Shown: positions 31,220 to 43,302, counted from the first letter of the stretch. The stretch: DNA of 64,000 nucleotides from Rebecca billardiae RCC1528 (GCA_965240325.2 OZ251236.1:1054001-1118000); one strand, 5' to 3'. Made by a program: numbers and translations. Notes: generated from the sequence alone by a model not told the origin.

Positions 31220-34200
31220 ATGGAGTCTGACGGCGAGCTGCCCGAGCGGCGCCAGGTCCTCACCTTCGCCGCCGGCGCGCGCGCGATCCGGCTGTCGTTG
31301 CCTCCGGCGCGGACGAGCGTCGCGAGCAGCGACGAGGACGGGGGCGGACCGAGCGAGCCTGAGAGCGTGCCGAAGCGGCGTGGGCGGCCGTTTGAGCTTG
31401 ACGTCGACGACACCGACGACACCGACGAGCTGCTGCCCCCGCGCCGCGGCAGCGACACCGGCTGGCTGCAAGGGCCGGAGGCGGACGGCCGCACGCGCCG
31501 CAGCAGCTGGCAGCTCGCGCGGGATGCCGGGCCGACATCGAAGCGCGCGGCGATGCGCGCGCTCGGCCACTTTGACAGCCGGCGGCGGCGCCCCTCGCGC
31601 ACCCCTTCCGAGCGCGAGTCCGAGCGCCGCGCGCGCGACTCCGTCGACCTCGCGAGCGTCGGCTCGTCGGGCGCCGGGCTGCGTGCGGACCGGGCTGATC
31701 ACGACGGCACGGGCGTGCGCTCGCCCTTCTTCAGCGAGCTGCAGGGCGGGCTCGAGGCGGGCGCGCGCTCGCTCGCGTACGCGCCGGACGGCTCGTTCCT
31801 CGTCGCCGCCGGCGCCGACGGCTCCGTCGCCGTGTGGCGCCCGCCGCTCCAGCCGCGCTCGGCGCGCTCGTCGGGCGAATCGGCAGCCGACAACCGGCGC
31901 AGCTTTGCGGCGGGCGAGCGCGGCTCGGGCGCCACGCCGCGCCGGCCGCGCACGCCGGGCAGCGCGCGCAGCAGCGCGCGCAGCTCGATGAGCGGCGGCG
32001 CGCCCGCCGCGCGCAACTCGACGGGCGTCGCCGCCGGCGCCTCCGCCCCGCCGCCCGTCGCCACCGGGCCGGCGGAGGACTCGGCGCACTCTCTGGCGCT
32101 GGCGATGCGGCTCTTCACGACGGCGCCGCTCGCGCCGCCCACGGACGACCCGGCGCTGGGCGCGGCGATGCCGCTCTCGCCGGTGAAGGAGGTGCGCCGC
32201 TCGGGCCCGCCGCGCCCCGCGCGCTTCGGCGCGGCCGCCACCGCCGCCGCCGTCGACGAGGGCCCGCTCCCCGAGCGCGCGGAGGCGGCAGTGCTCTCGG
32301 TCGCCGCCGTGCCCGACAGCCGTCGGTTCTGCGCGGCGCGCGCCGACGGCTCGGTGGCGGTGGTGAACGCGATGGACGGGCGCGTGGTGCAGGTGCTGTG
32401 CGGCCGGGAGGAGGCGGGGCACCACAACGGCCGGGCGAACGCGGTGGCCGTCGACGCGCGCGCCGAGCTCGTCGCCTCCGCGGGCGAGGACGGCACGGTG
32501 GCCGTGTGGCGGCTCGGCCGAATGAGCTCGGCGCTCGGCGGCGGTGCGTCGATGGGCGGGCGGCAGAAGACTGCGGGCGGAGGCGGCGGCCTTGGCGGCC
32601 TGCTGCGCGCGCGCACGAGCGCGCCGCCCACGCCGAGCGGCGCGGTGCCGCCGGCGCCGCCCGGCTCGTCGAAGAGCACGCGCCCGAGCTTCGCCGACGG
32701 CGGGCCGCGGTTTGGCGGTGTGCGGCGCACGCTCGCACACCCCGCGGGCGGCGCCGAGGGCGGCGCGCGCCGCCCGACCGCGCTCAGCGACACCGGCGGC
32801 GGCGCGCCGCCTCCGGGCGAGGACGCCGACGCGGTCGAGGTGCTCGGCGGCGAGGGCGGCGCGTGCGCGTGCGCCGAGGCGGCGCCCATGCGCACGCGCT
32901 CCGTCGTCGCGCCGCCGCCGCCGCCGCTGCGCAGCTTCGGGTTTGGGGGCGTCCGCGCCACCTCGTCCGCGGAGCTCTCGGCAGCGGGCGGCGGCGCAGA
33001 CTCGGAGCTGGCGAGCGCCGAGGGCGGCGGGACCGCGACGGCGGGGAGCTCGTGCGAGCGGCTGGGCGAGGGCACGGAGGAGGGCTCGGGCGGCGGCGCC
33101 GCCGAGCTGCTCGTCGCGAGCATGACGCGCACGCCGCTGCACTCGCACGGATGGCACTCTCGGCGCGTGCTGGCTGTGGCCTTCGCGCCTGACGGGCGGC
33201 TGGCGTCGGGCGGCGCGGACGCGCGCGTGTTCGTGTGCGACGCGCAGGGCGGCGCGCTGCTGCACATGCTCGAGCTGGCGCACGACGAGGAGGAGGTCGC
33301 GCAGACGCCCTCGCGCCTCGGCGCCACCCCGTCCCACTCGCCCGACGGCCCGAGCCCCGGCGGCGGGCGCGCGCGGCTCCGCCGCCCGTCGCGCACGAAC
33401 TCTCGCGCTGCGCGCGCGTCGCCGCGCGCGGCCGCGCTCGCCGAGGTGGAGTCGGAAGTGCTGCCGACGGCGGGGTCGGGCGTGCAGCGCGCGGACTCGG
33501 TGCTCAAGCCGAGCGCGCTGCCGATGCGCCGCAAGTCCTCCGCCGCCTCCGCCTCGCCGCCGCGCGTCGACTCGTCCGGCGCGCGCGTCTCGCCGTTGCG
33601 TAGCCGCTCGGGCGGCGGTCCTGATCCGGACTATTTTGCGTCCGGTGGCGCCGACGGCGGCGGCGGCGCGCAGCGGCGCTCGACGAGCGGCGGCGGGCGG
33701 AGCACGAGCGGCGGGCGCGGCGTCGCGAGCGGCGGCGGCGGCGGCGCCGGCGCCGCCGCGCGCACCAGCCGCGCGCGCGACTCGGACGCGGACGGCGTCG
33801 CCTCCCTCGCGTTTGCTCCAGACGACGGCGGCACGTTGCTCGCGGTCGGGTGCATGGACGGGCTTGTGATTCTTTTTAATTCGCGGCTGGGCGAGCGGCT
33901 GCGCACGCTGGACGGGCACCTCTCCGCGGTGACGTCGGTCGACTGGAGCGGCCACGCGCCCACGCTGCTCGCCTCGGGCTCGGCGGACAAGCAGGTCCTT
34001 CTGTGGGATCCGCACACGGGCACGCTGCTGCGGCGGCTCTCCCCGCGGCCCTCCGCTGTGCTGGCGGTGCGGTTCGCGCCGCCGCCGATCCGGCTGCACC
34101 TCGCGGTGGCGACGGACGGCTCGTCGCCGTGCCTCTTCGACCTGGCGAGCCCGGCGCAGCTCGAGACGCTCCAGCCCGAGATGGGCGCGGGCGGCTGGGT

Positions 34201-37200
34201 CTGGTCCATCGCCTTCTCCGCCGACGGCCTCCGCGTCGCCACCGCGTCGGCGCCCGATGAGTTTGTTCAACTCTGGGACGGCCGCACCGGCGCGCGCGAC
34301 AAGGAGCTCTTCGGGCACACGGACGCGGTGACGGCGGTGGCGTTCTCGGCGGAGGCGGGCTCGGCGCTGCTCGCGTCCGCCTCGCGCGACGCCACCGTCG
34401 CGCTGTGGGACGCCGCCACCGGCGTGCGCCACGGCGCGCTCGAGGGCCACACCGAGCCCGTGTACGCGATCGCCTTTGCGCCAGACGGCCGGCGGCTCGC
34501 GTCCGCGTCGAAAGACACCACGGTGCGGGTGTGGGACGCGTGGGCGCGCGTGTGCGTGTGCACGTGCCGCGGGCACACGCACCGCGTGTGGGGCGTCGCG
34601 TGGGCGCCCGACGCCTCCGTCCTCGCCTCCGCCTCGTGGGACATGTCCCTCATCGTCTGGGAGATGCGCCAGGCGCCGACGGCGCGCCGGCAGAAGGGCC
34701 GCGGCGGCGCGCGGCGCGGCGCGCAGCCGGGCGCGCGCGCCGCGGGCGCGTCGGGCTCGTCCGAGTCGGCGAGCTCGGAGTCGGAGGAGGAGGCGGGCGC
34801 GCCGGCGTCGGAGGTGGCGCCGCTCGATCTCGACGCGCTCTCCGAGCCCGCAGCCGCCGCCGCGCCGCCGCCCACCGAGCCGCGCGCCGCCGCCGTTGGC
34901 GGCGGCGGCGGCGCCGCGGCCGCGGCCGCGGCCGCGGCCGCGGGCGTCGGCTCGCGCCGGCGCTCCTCGCAGCGCGGCGGCGTGAGCGAGCTGCCGCAGC
35001 TCGAGGCGCTGGCGCTCGTGCTCGATGGGCACGCGGGGCAGCTCAAGGCGGTCGCGTTCGCCCCCGACTGCGTCCACGTCGCCACCGGCGGGTGGGACCG
35101 CGCCGTCACGATTTGGGACTTTCGGCGCGGCGAGCGCGTGCGCACGCTCGGCGGCCTGCGCGCGTACGTGAGCGAGATCGCGTTCTCGCCAGATGGCGAT
35201 CTGCTCGCGATCGGCTCGCACGACCGCGCGGCGCTGCTCGTCGACTGGCGGCGCGGCCGACTCCAGCGCACGCTCCGCGCGCGCGGCCGCTCGCGCGTCA
35301 CCGCCCTCGCCTTTGAGCCGGACGGGCGCAGCCTCGCCGTCGGCACCGACGGCGGCGAGGTCACGCGCTGGCACTCGCCTGTGCTCGCCCACCCGCTGCC
35401 CTCGTTCGTCTCGCTCGCGTACGCGCTCGACGCGGACAGCGCGACGCGGCACGTGGGGTACGACGACTACCCGTGGCCGCTCGTCTCCGAGGTCGCCGCG
35501 CGGCTGCACCCGCAGGCCATCGCCGAGCCGGACGGCGCGGACGCGGCGCGGCGCGCGCTCGTGCATCGCGCGGCCGCGGCGGGCCACGCGTCCTTCTGCC
35601 GCCGCTTCCTCGCGCTGTTCCCCGCGGCGGCGCTCGCGCTCGACGCGGACGGGCGCTCGGTGCTCTCGTACGCGCTCGAGGCCAACTCCGCCGCCGTCGC
35701 CTCCGCCGTCGTCGACGGCATCGTCCGCGCCGCCGAGGTCGACCGGCGGGACGCGCACTCAGACCGAGGCTCGGCGCGGCTCGTCGATAATCTCGACGTG
35801 GGAGATTTGCCCGGGCTGGCCAAGGTGGCGCCCAAGGCGCTGGCGCGGCTGGCGCAGCTCGAGCCGGTGCAGGCGTTCGCGTTCGTGCGCGGCTCGGTCA
35901 CCACCGCGCACTTCCCCTCGATCGCGCGCAACCACCTCCTCCGCGACGCGCCCTCGTCCGCGCCGCGCGAGCTTTGGGCGGCCGAGCGGCGCGTGCGCGC
36001 CGGGCCAACGCCGGTGGGGGCTTACGTGCTGCCGCTGCAGCGCATCCTCGCGCCGCACGGCTTCCTCGCGGCGTGCGTGACGGCGAGCGCGGAGCTCGCC
36101 GACTCGAAGGTCTTCACCCACTCCCTCCCCAAGTACTGCGTGCAGCACAAGTGGGAGTCCTTCGGCGCGCGGCTGTACAACATCGAGCTCGGGTTTTATG
36201 CCGCGCTGCTCGCGGCCAACTTGGCGCTCGTTTTGGCGCTGCGGGTGGTGCGCGCGGACTCGCTGGCGGAGGGCGGCGCGGCGGCGGTGCGCGGGGTGGA
36301 GACGCCGGAGGAGGCGCGGTTCGACGTGCCGCGCATCGTGCGCGCCGCGCTCCACGCCGACGCCGCCGCCGCGCTCGAGGACGGCGCGGGCGACGACGCG
36401 GCGATCGCGCTCCCAACCCTTTGTGCGTGCACGGCCGCCCTCACACTCGGCTTCAGCGCGCGGGAGACGGTGCAGCTCTGGTTCGAGGGGCTGGAGTACC
36501 TCTCGGACGGGTGGAACTGGATCGCGCTGACGACGTACGTGCAGCAGCTCCTCCTCGCCGCGCTCGCCGCCACGATGCCCGCCGCGCCCATCGTGCGCGA
36601 TCTCGTGCTGATCTCGCAGCCGATGCTGTGGATCAACGCACTGTTCTTCATGCGCGCGCGCGAGGGGATGGGGCAGCTGGTGCGCATGATCGTCGTGATC
36701 ATCCAGGACATCGGCTTCCTGATCTTCATCTTCATGTGGCTGCTCGTGCCCTTCACCATCGCCTTCTACCTCGCGCTCGGCGGCGCGGCCGACGAGTACG
36801 CCGTCGCCACCGGCCTGCACGCCGCGGGCGGCTCGGGCGACTTCCACGAGTACGCACCCTACGCCAACCTGTGGCGCGCGTTTGTGCAAACGTTCAGGGG
36901 CGCGCTCGGCTCGTTCGAGTCGCTCGAGCTGCTGTTCGGCGCGGGCACGGTGGCGGTGTTCATGTACACGCTCTTCACGGTGATGCAGATGATCGTCCTC
37001 CTCAACATGCTCGTCGCGCTCATGTCCGACTCGTACGAGAAGATCAAGGAGGACGAGACGGCCGAGTTCACGCGGCAGCGCGCCATCGTCTGCCTGGAGT
37101 ATGAGCGCATGTTTGGGCACGTGTTGCGCACGCCAGGGCCGTGGCTGCACGTGCTGAGGCCGCTGGCGTACGCCGAGCTCGACGCGTACGACGTGTGGCG

Positions 37201-37578
37201 CGGCCTCGCGGGCAAGGTCGAGAACCTCGAGCGCCACGTCTCCGCCACCTCCGACGGCCTCGGCGCCAAGGTGGACGCCATGGCCGCCGCGCTCTCCGCT
37301 CGTGACGAGCACGTGGAGCGCATGATGGCGATGCTCACGCAGCGCGTCGTGCGGCTCGGGCGGAGCCAGGAGCGCATCGTGAGCGCGCTCGCGACCGTGC
37401 CGCTCGACGAGGCGGGCAGCGCCGCGCGCGACGCCGCGCTCGGCTCGCCCGCCTCGAGCGAGCGGCAGGGCCCGCTGACGCTCGCGCGGAACCGGCGCCG
37501 CTCGTCAGCGGGTGGGCCGGCCGCCGGCATCGGACACGTGGCCGCGGCCGCGCTCGCCGCGACGCACCACGCGGGCGG

Positions 37579-37609
<31 letters not shown>

Positions 37610-37753
37610 TGCGGCGGCGCGGGCGGCGGCGCGGGCCGTGGCGACGCGCTCGCCACAGCCAACAGCGCGATGAGCATGGGTGCCATGTCGAGCGATTCCT
37701 TCTATGTGCCCGGCGCCGTCTCGAGCGACATCACCGTGCCCAAGTGGCTCTGA
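31220..37753 (+). CDS. Giant WD40-repeat protein fused to a TRP-like cation channel
   Basis: 2,177 residues from MESDGELPERR at 31220. An in-frame ATG at 31061 would add 53 non-conserved residues. No intron is needed. About a dozen WD40 blades lie between bases 31740 and 35390 (for example FAPDGRRLASASKDTTVRVWD and LLASGSADKQVLLWDPHTG), separated by long Ser/Gly/Ala-rich inserts. Degenerate ankyrin-like helices follow (35500-35900, ALVHRAAAAGHASFCRRFL). Then comes a six-helix ion-transport domain (36160-37040): YNIELGFYAALLAANLALVL, YLSDGWNWIALTTYVQQLL, the S4-S5 linker, LIFIFMWLLVPFTIAFYLAL, a pore helix around NLWRAFVQTFRGALGSFESL, and S6 with VLLNMLVALMSDSYEKI, the TRPV/polycystin-like ending. 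A coiled coil (37200-37380) and a Gly-rich tail end the protein. It is probably a Ca2+-permeable or nonselective channel at a membrane, with the WD40 scaffold in the cytosol. Confidence 0.85.
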
Positions 37754-38039
37754 CGAGATCTGACGAGATGAAGATCCGTGACGCGACGAGATCTGCTGAC
37801 AGTGGTGCTGGCAGCCTGGAGGGTCCCAGCCTGCGCACTACGGACCGGCGGTGCACACGGCGGCGGCAGCAGCACACGGTGGCAGCCAGCACGTCTGCAC
37901 GACGATCGAGTCACCAAGAAGGGCTGCATGCGCAGGGCGCTGTCCACTCAGACTCAGTCTCGGTCAGTCAGTCTGCTGCAGCTACTGTACACTGTACAGT
38001 ACAGTACAGCCTGGATACAGTACAGTACTGATGCCGATG
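37754..38039. other. 3' flank with clustered TACAGTA/TGTAC words
   Basis: Just after the channel stop codon, 37980-38045 is packed with overlapping GTACAGTAC-type palindromic words. The same words occur at 1388-1402 near the left edge. No gene is seen. Confidence 0.4.
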
Positions 38040-38915
38040 GATACAGTACGACGCAGCCACGCTCCCTTGCAGCGCAGCAGCGCGCGAATCTTCGCATCGT
38101 CGTCGGCCGCGCGGCGGATGGATTCGAGGAGCATAGTCGTTGCTGATGGCTCGTCGAGGAACACCGACGCGTCCTCGGCCGCGCTCGGTGCCGGCGGCCG
38201 TCGCGCGTCCTGCGCGTCGTCGAGCATGGCGGGCGGTGGCGGCCGCGATTCCTCACGGTGGCAGGAAATAAAACTCTGCCCTGGCGGGCGGGGGGGGGTC
38301 GGCGGGCCGTGCCAGTGCTGTCGCAATATTTCCCCAGCGGGTTCGCGTCTTTTATTTAGCGGTTTGACGGGCAGGATGACGAATAACAATGCGACACACG
38401 TAGATGATGGTGAGCTACCTGACTCACTGACGAATAATAACGCGACAGATGACTCTGGTGCGAGCTCACCGACAGTGTGCGTACGCGCTGCATGTGCCGC
38501 ATCTCGACCGCGATGACGTAGTCGAGCGCCTCGCCGCCGACGAATCCGCCAGAGGAGATTGTGAGCATCTCCTCGTGCTGCCAGCTGAGATCGTGTGTCG
38601 CGAGGATGCCAATGTCCGCTCCGCCGGCACGATGGGCTCGGCGAAGGTCGCGTCGGCGTCGTGCACGGCCGCCACGCTGCGCAACAGCGCGTCCAGGTCC
38701 AAGCGCTCGTCGGCGCTCGCCGCTCCGCGCGACAGGTCCGGCACTCGCACGTTCGGCGGTATCAGGAGCTCTCGGTGGTGCGCGCGCGCGCAGTGCGAGA
38801 GCGTGTGCCACTCGCGATCGAGGGTGGGCACGCGCTGTTCGAGCAGGCACAGGAAGCGCAGCGCATGCGCCACTGGCTTCACGACGTTGGCCTCGTCCCG
38901 CAGCGACCGTGCCAT
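38040..38915 (-). pseudogene. Broken or multi-exon unknown gene (frameshifted)
   Basis: On the minus strand an ATG at 38915 opens a protein-like frame (MARSLRDEANVVKPVAHALR, then REWHTLSHCARAHHRELLIPP) to about 38632. There it must shift by one base to continue as DIGILATHDLSWQHEEM to VEMRHMQRVRTLS. This ends at a good donor (GTGAGC, exon end 38470). A further protein-like segment at about 38250-38045 (LLESIRRAADDDAKIRALLR) may be the next exon. The family is not recognised. The one-base shift suggests a pseudogene or a base-calling error. Confidence 0.3.
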
Positions 38916-39859
38916 GGACAAGGATGGTGCGGCGATCTTGCACGCGCGAGATCGGTTATAGCGCGCTGTCGCCTCATTGTCGCCGACTCGCGAAGACGCG
39001 ATTCCGGCCACGGCGGCAGAACCGGCAGGTGCGTGCGGTGCGCCTCGTACGCCGCTTCGCGCTGCGCCTCCGTCGCACTGGCCACCGTCGACGCCATGCA
39101 GGCTGGACGTGGGCCCTCAGGCGCCGAGCGATCTTTGGTCGCGAGCTCGCGAGCGTGAAAGATGATCGCTCGCTCTGGAAAACCACCGATCGTAGCAAAC
39201 GGATTTGCATGCGCCCGACCTTGCCAACCGGGGCACGCGACAGTCCGGTGTGTGGATTCCGGCGATCGAGTTCAGAAGGCCGCGCCAAAGCTTGCGTCGC
39301 GTGCGATGGCGCTTCCCGCCCGCGAGACGCCTCGTGATGAATGCGTTTCCGCACCGAGCCCGACGCGCGACGGTGGATCGCGCGAGGCGGCCATCGTGCG
39401 CAGCGCATGATGCTATGGCCGGTGCGAGCTTTCGACGTGCACGTCGGGCGAGGATCGCCCCAGGTCGCACGATCGTGTCGACGCGCCGAGCGTACCGCTC
39501 CAAACGCGTCGATTCAGCCCCCGTTCGACCTGCACGCGAGACGACGAGGGCAGCAATCGCGAATCGGGCGAAAACACGTCTCGGGAATCCTCGCGCGATG
39601 TCCGCGCCGGCGTTGGATTCGGCGCACGCCGCCCATGCGCTCCGCGCCATGGCCAAGATGGTTTTCAGCCGAGCGTCCCCAGTGGGAGCTGCGAGGGCGC
39701 CCGGTAGTGAGCGAAGCGGCGACGATTTTCTTTTCTCTGCGAGGCGATTTTCTTTTTCCTTTTTCTTTTTCTTATCTTTTTCCCGGGCACTACAAGGGGC
39801 GGACCTACGGCCCGCCATAAGCAGGCAGTTCCACGAAGATGGGGGTAGCGGGCGTCAAT
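38916..39859. other. Intergenic, pyrimidine-rich tract, no gene recognised
   Basis: About 0.9 kb. It has frames open on both strands without recognisable domains and a T/C-rich tract (39725-39785) with repeated CTTTTT words. Confidence 0.45.
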
Positions 39860-40534
39860 CTCGCCTGCCTGAGCTGTGTGCGTCTCTTATTCTTAGTAAA
39901 CTGTACAGTTTCTATGTTCTAACGTGCACACTTGGTTAAGACCGCCCTTGGTTAAGGCGTGATTGTACAGTTTACTAAGAATAAGAGACGCACACAGCTC
40001 AGGCAGGCGACAGTCGTTTACTAAGAATAAGAGACGCACACAGCTCAGGCAGGCGAGATTGTCAAATCATAGAATGAGTAGAATGAGTGTACGACAGTTT
40101 CATCAGTTTACTGCTGCACCGCCCATGAAGCCAGCCATCCGCCTGCGAGGCCTGGATGAGGGCTGCGGTCACCTCGTCGTCCTCGCCCGTCGTCCTCGCC
40201 CCACCGCCGTCCACAAAACGTCGTCGTCTGAACTCTCCGACTGGGTGCCGATGCGACAGCGCGCCGACAGGATGAGGATGTGGTAACTGGTATGGAAACC
40301 GCGAACCGGCGCGCGCGCCCGCGACGCGAGGCGTCCTCTGCTCCGCGGTACATAGAAGAAGGGGACTAGTTCCAAAGTGCTTCCTTGGACCCCTTGCACG
40401 AATGCATGCATGGAGGCGTCGGCACCACAACTGAGACAGCGAGAGCTTAGATAGTGATGACGTGCACTAGCTATTGCACTACTGTAATGTCGACTGCCTG
40501 AGCTGTGTGCGTCTCGTATTCTTAGTAAACTGTA
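39860..40534. mobile_element. Cluster of four copies of a ~45-bp inverted-repeat end (nested MITE-like elements)
   Basis: The word CTGCCTGAGCTGTGTGCGTC followed by TC-ATTCTTAGTAAACTGT occurs at 39860-39909 (plus), 39964-40010 (minus), 40016-40058 (minus) and 40493-40534 (plus). Copies 1 and 2 face each other across ~54 bp. Copies 3 and 4 face each other across ~434 bp, as the two ends of a ~520-bp element. No transposase is present. Two more copies lie at 46282-46394. Confidence 0.7.
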
Positions 40535-41664
40535 ATACTACTCTATCACTGTACATAGCTGCACTGCAAGCCTAGTCAACTAATAGCTGGCGACGCCACT
40601 GAATTCTGAAATGATCAGACTTACGTGAGTCTTGAGACTCCGATAATTAAGGCTTAGGCTACCATCACCCACTGCCCGACGTGACGGCGACGGCGTGCGC
40701 CCGGCAGCGCCAGTTGATGGGCAGCTGTATACGGTATATTAAGTTCCGGCGGCCCAAGGCCCAGCCCCCGGCCGGGGCGACCAGGTTTGGCCCCGCGATT
40801 CGCGACGGCATGCCGGCGGTGGCGCCGGACTGGCTGCAGTCCCACTCAGGGCCCGGGGCGGCCCCAAGCGAAGAGAGGGCGGAGCGGGTAGCGGCGCTGT
40901 GTGGCCGCCCAGGCGCCGCCATGACGTGAGCCGCGTGAGGCGCGGGCTCCCATCCGGTACCGTGGCACTACTGACGGTGGTGATGACCGAGCGGGGTGTG
41001 ATCTACATACGAATTCTACCGGATGCTAACCGGATCACGCGGAGTCAGAACACAGTGCCATCTGATTCTGAAGACTGGCATAGAATAGCACCTATTCTGC
41101 TTAGCCTACTCTAATAATTGTTATTTAACACAATTAGCAGACAAGTCTGTTCACGTGGGTGCACGCTCACGCTGAGTGACGACGACGCTGTCAGGCCTCG
41201 GCTAGTAGTCTTAGTGTAGCACGCGACGTCACCGATCGTCAGTCCATCAATCAGCGTACGGTCTACGCCAAAGTAAGCTAGTCCGAGCTAGTAAAGACTT
41301 ATATATGACTAGCAGATTTGATGGCACGCTTCGGACTTCGCGGTTACAACACTATAGCTAACACTACGATATTAAACACGCGGGCCCGGGTCTGACAGTG
41401 ACACGGCACGGCACTGGCCGACTCGGCGACTGGCGCTGCTGTGCAGCCGCCAGCTGCGAAACGGCCGCCGGGCCTCCGTGCGCAGTAGTATGAGAGGCTC
41501 CGTCAGATTCGTCAACGAGACTGCCGTACATGATGCTGCCACTAGCTAAAGTCTACGACGTGCATCTGACTCTGAGTCGGTAAGCAATAAGCATGAAGCC
41601 AGTGGCGCTGACCATGCATGTATGAACATGATGCGGCGCAGTAGGTGTTGATTGAGGAGAGCCG
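40535..41664. other. Intergenic 1.1 kb, lower GC, no recognised feature
   Basis: Rich in CTAG, TACTAG and similar words from 41100 to 41400, without repeats or a plausible gene. Confidence 0.5.
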
Positions 41665-42162
41665 TCAGGCTTCGCTCGGCAAAACATGGTAGAAGTGGTA
41701 CAGGCCGTCGTGAACATCTTGTACGCCGACATCTGTGCCACATGCATCGCACGAGACGCGGTAATACTCGTCGCTCTCCGCGCCGCCCTCGGTTGTGAAG
41801 CCATCGGCGTCGCGACTTGCTCGTGGGTCACGCAGCCGCTCCTCCGAGTGCACCTTCACATTGTCTGCAAGTGGAGCACGATACTGATGGCGATAGTGGA
41901 CGTGGCGCTGGCTGCCAAATGAGCACACCGTCTGGAAGCACCCTGGGCATGACAAGATGGCATCTGTTTTGATCTCCGCGACAGCAGCGATGGAGATGCC
42001 GAGCGCCTCCGCGCGCAGACGGCTGAGCTCCTCGAGGTCTTGCGCGTCGCCCTGTGGGTCATAGTGGTCTTCAAACTCGTCCTCACCTACCGAGCCGAGC
42101 GCGTCCGAGGAGTCATCTTCGTTGCACCCTCCACCCCACATCAGACCGCCGACTGCCGCCAT
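41665..42162 (-). CDS. EAPP: EAPP family protein (E2F-associated phosphoprotein-like)
   Basis: 165 residues from the ATG at 42162, single exon. An acidic N-terminal part (EDEFEDHYDPQGDAQDLEEL) corresponds to the D-x-YDP region of the family. The conserved core is TDAILSCPGCFQTVCSF with the first CxxC, then QRHVHYRHQYRAPLADNVKV, then a second zinc-type pair in VSCDACGTDVGVQDVHDGLYHFYHVLPS. This order (SCPxC..C, QRH..Y..QYRA, C..C.TxVGV.D..YHF..V) is diagnostic. Human EAPP is about 285 residues and modulates E2F-driven transcription. The copy here is short at the N-terminus, so an upstream exon may be missing or lost. The start codon sits 6 bp from a 420-bp inverted-repeat arm shared with the MCM9 side. 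Confidence 0.8.
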   Translation of the reverse strand: MAAVGGLMWGGGCNEDDSSDALGSVGEDEFEDHYDPQGDAQDLEELSRLRAEALGISIAAVAEIKTDAILSCPGCFQTVCSFGSQRHVHYRHQYRAPLADNVKVHSEERLRDPRASRDADGFTTEGGAESDEYYRVSCDACGTDVGVQDVHDGLYHFYHVLPSEA

Positions 42163-42168
42163 CGTCAA

Positions 42169-42588
42169 GCCAAGGGCGGTAAGGGCTGTCAACTCCCAGT
42201 GGCGCCGAGTGGCGGAGGTTGGTTGCCCCTCAACTCGTGCGGCCTCGCGGCGCAGCGGCTAAGTCTCCTGGGGCGCCGCCCAGGAGGGCGCGTGGGGTGC
42301 GCACGCCGCGGGCTCCTGCGGCCGCGGCAGCGGCCGCGGACACGGCGCGCGTGGTTGGTCGCATGCTAGACAGTATGTAGTACCCTCCCACGCCGCGCGC
42401 CGTGCTCGCCGGTGCCCTCGCCGTGCCTCAGGCCAGCCGCGCACGCGCGCCGCACCAATGGCCAGCCGTGGCCACGCGCCAGCCGCCGGCGCGCGCGCGG
42501 TGCGCGGTGCGGTCGGCGCGGGTCGGGCGCGCGCCCGGGGCGAGGCTTGTGTATGATGGGCGCGCGTCATGCCGCCTCGCGCCGCCGC
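42169..42588 (+). repeat. Left arm of a 420-bp inverted repeat between EAPP and MCM9
   Basis: As far as I can read it, an exact reverse complement of 42883-43302. Its outer end lies 6 bp from the EAPP-like start codon, so it must contain that gene's promoter and leader. It contains GC-rich sub-palindromes (GGCGCCGCCCAGG, GCGGCCGCGGCAGCGGCCGC). Confidence 0.93.
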
Positions 42589-42882
42589 ACACGAGCTTGA
42601 TCACGTTCCACGCGGCTGCTGAAGGGTGCTCGTCGAGCATTCCTCGGCCATCAGAAATGAGCTTGGACAAGCGGCTGTGAGCGCACTGAGTGCGAGGAAC
42701 GCGAGCACTTGGGGGCTCGCGTGCCATAGTATGATGCTAGTCGTGCTCATATCAGTGGTCTGCGCTTGTCTATCACGCGTCGCTGCCTTCCCATGATCGT
42801 CTCAACATGAGCATTTTCAAACATGGCAATGCACACTCGACAGCATGAGAACGCGTGCGCGCCGACCCATGCGGGCTCCAGC
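42589..42882. other. Unique 294-bp spacer of the inverted repeat
   Basis: A lower-GC loop between the arms. No gene or motif is recognised. Its length nearly equals the 293-bp loop of the foldback element at 30.3 kb, but the sequences are not alike. Confidence 0.6.
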
Positions 42883-43302
42883 GCGGCGGCGCGAGGCGGC
42901 ATGACGCGCGCCCATCATACACAAGCCTCGCCCCGGGCGCGCGCCCGACCCGCGCCGACCGCACCGCGCACCGCGCGCGCGCCGGCGGCTGGCGCGTGGC
43001 CACGGCTGGCCATTGGTGCGGCGCGCGTGCGCGGCTGGCCTGAGGCACGGCGAGGGCACCGGCGAGCACGGCGCGCGGCGTGGGAGGGTACTACATACTG
43101 TCTAGCATGCGACCAACCACGCGCGCCGTGTCCGCGGCCGCTGCCGCGGCCGCAGGAGCCCGCGGCGTGCGCACCCCACGCGCCCTCCTGGGCGGCGCCC
43201 CAGGAGACTTAGCCGCTGCGCCGCGAGGCCGCACGAGTTGAGGGGCAACCAACCTCCGCCACTCGGCGCCACTGGGAGTTGACAGCCCTTACCGCCCTTG
43301 GC
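42883..43302 (-). repeat. Right arm of the 420-bp inverted repeat
   Basis: Reverse complement of 42169-42588. It ends 238 bp before the MCM9 start codon. Confidence 0.93.

Noticed and set aside
31097-35758. 1,553-codon open frame on the minus strand across the WD40 region
   Set aside because: It is a shadow of the GC-rich plus-strand gene. The product is Arg/Ala low-complexity, while the plus strand shows clear WD40 blades.
42259-43212. Identical ~100-codon frames in both arms of the 420-bp inverted repeat
   Set aside because: The identity follows from the duplication, the product is low-complexity, and the arms lie where promoters should be.
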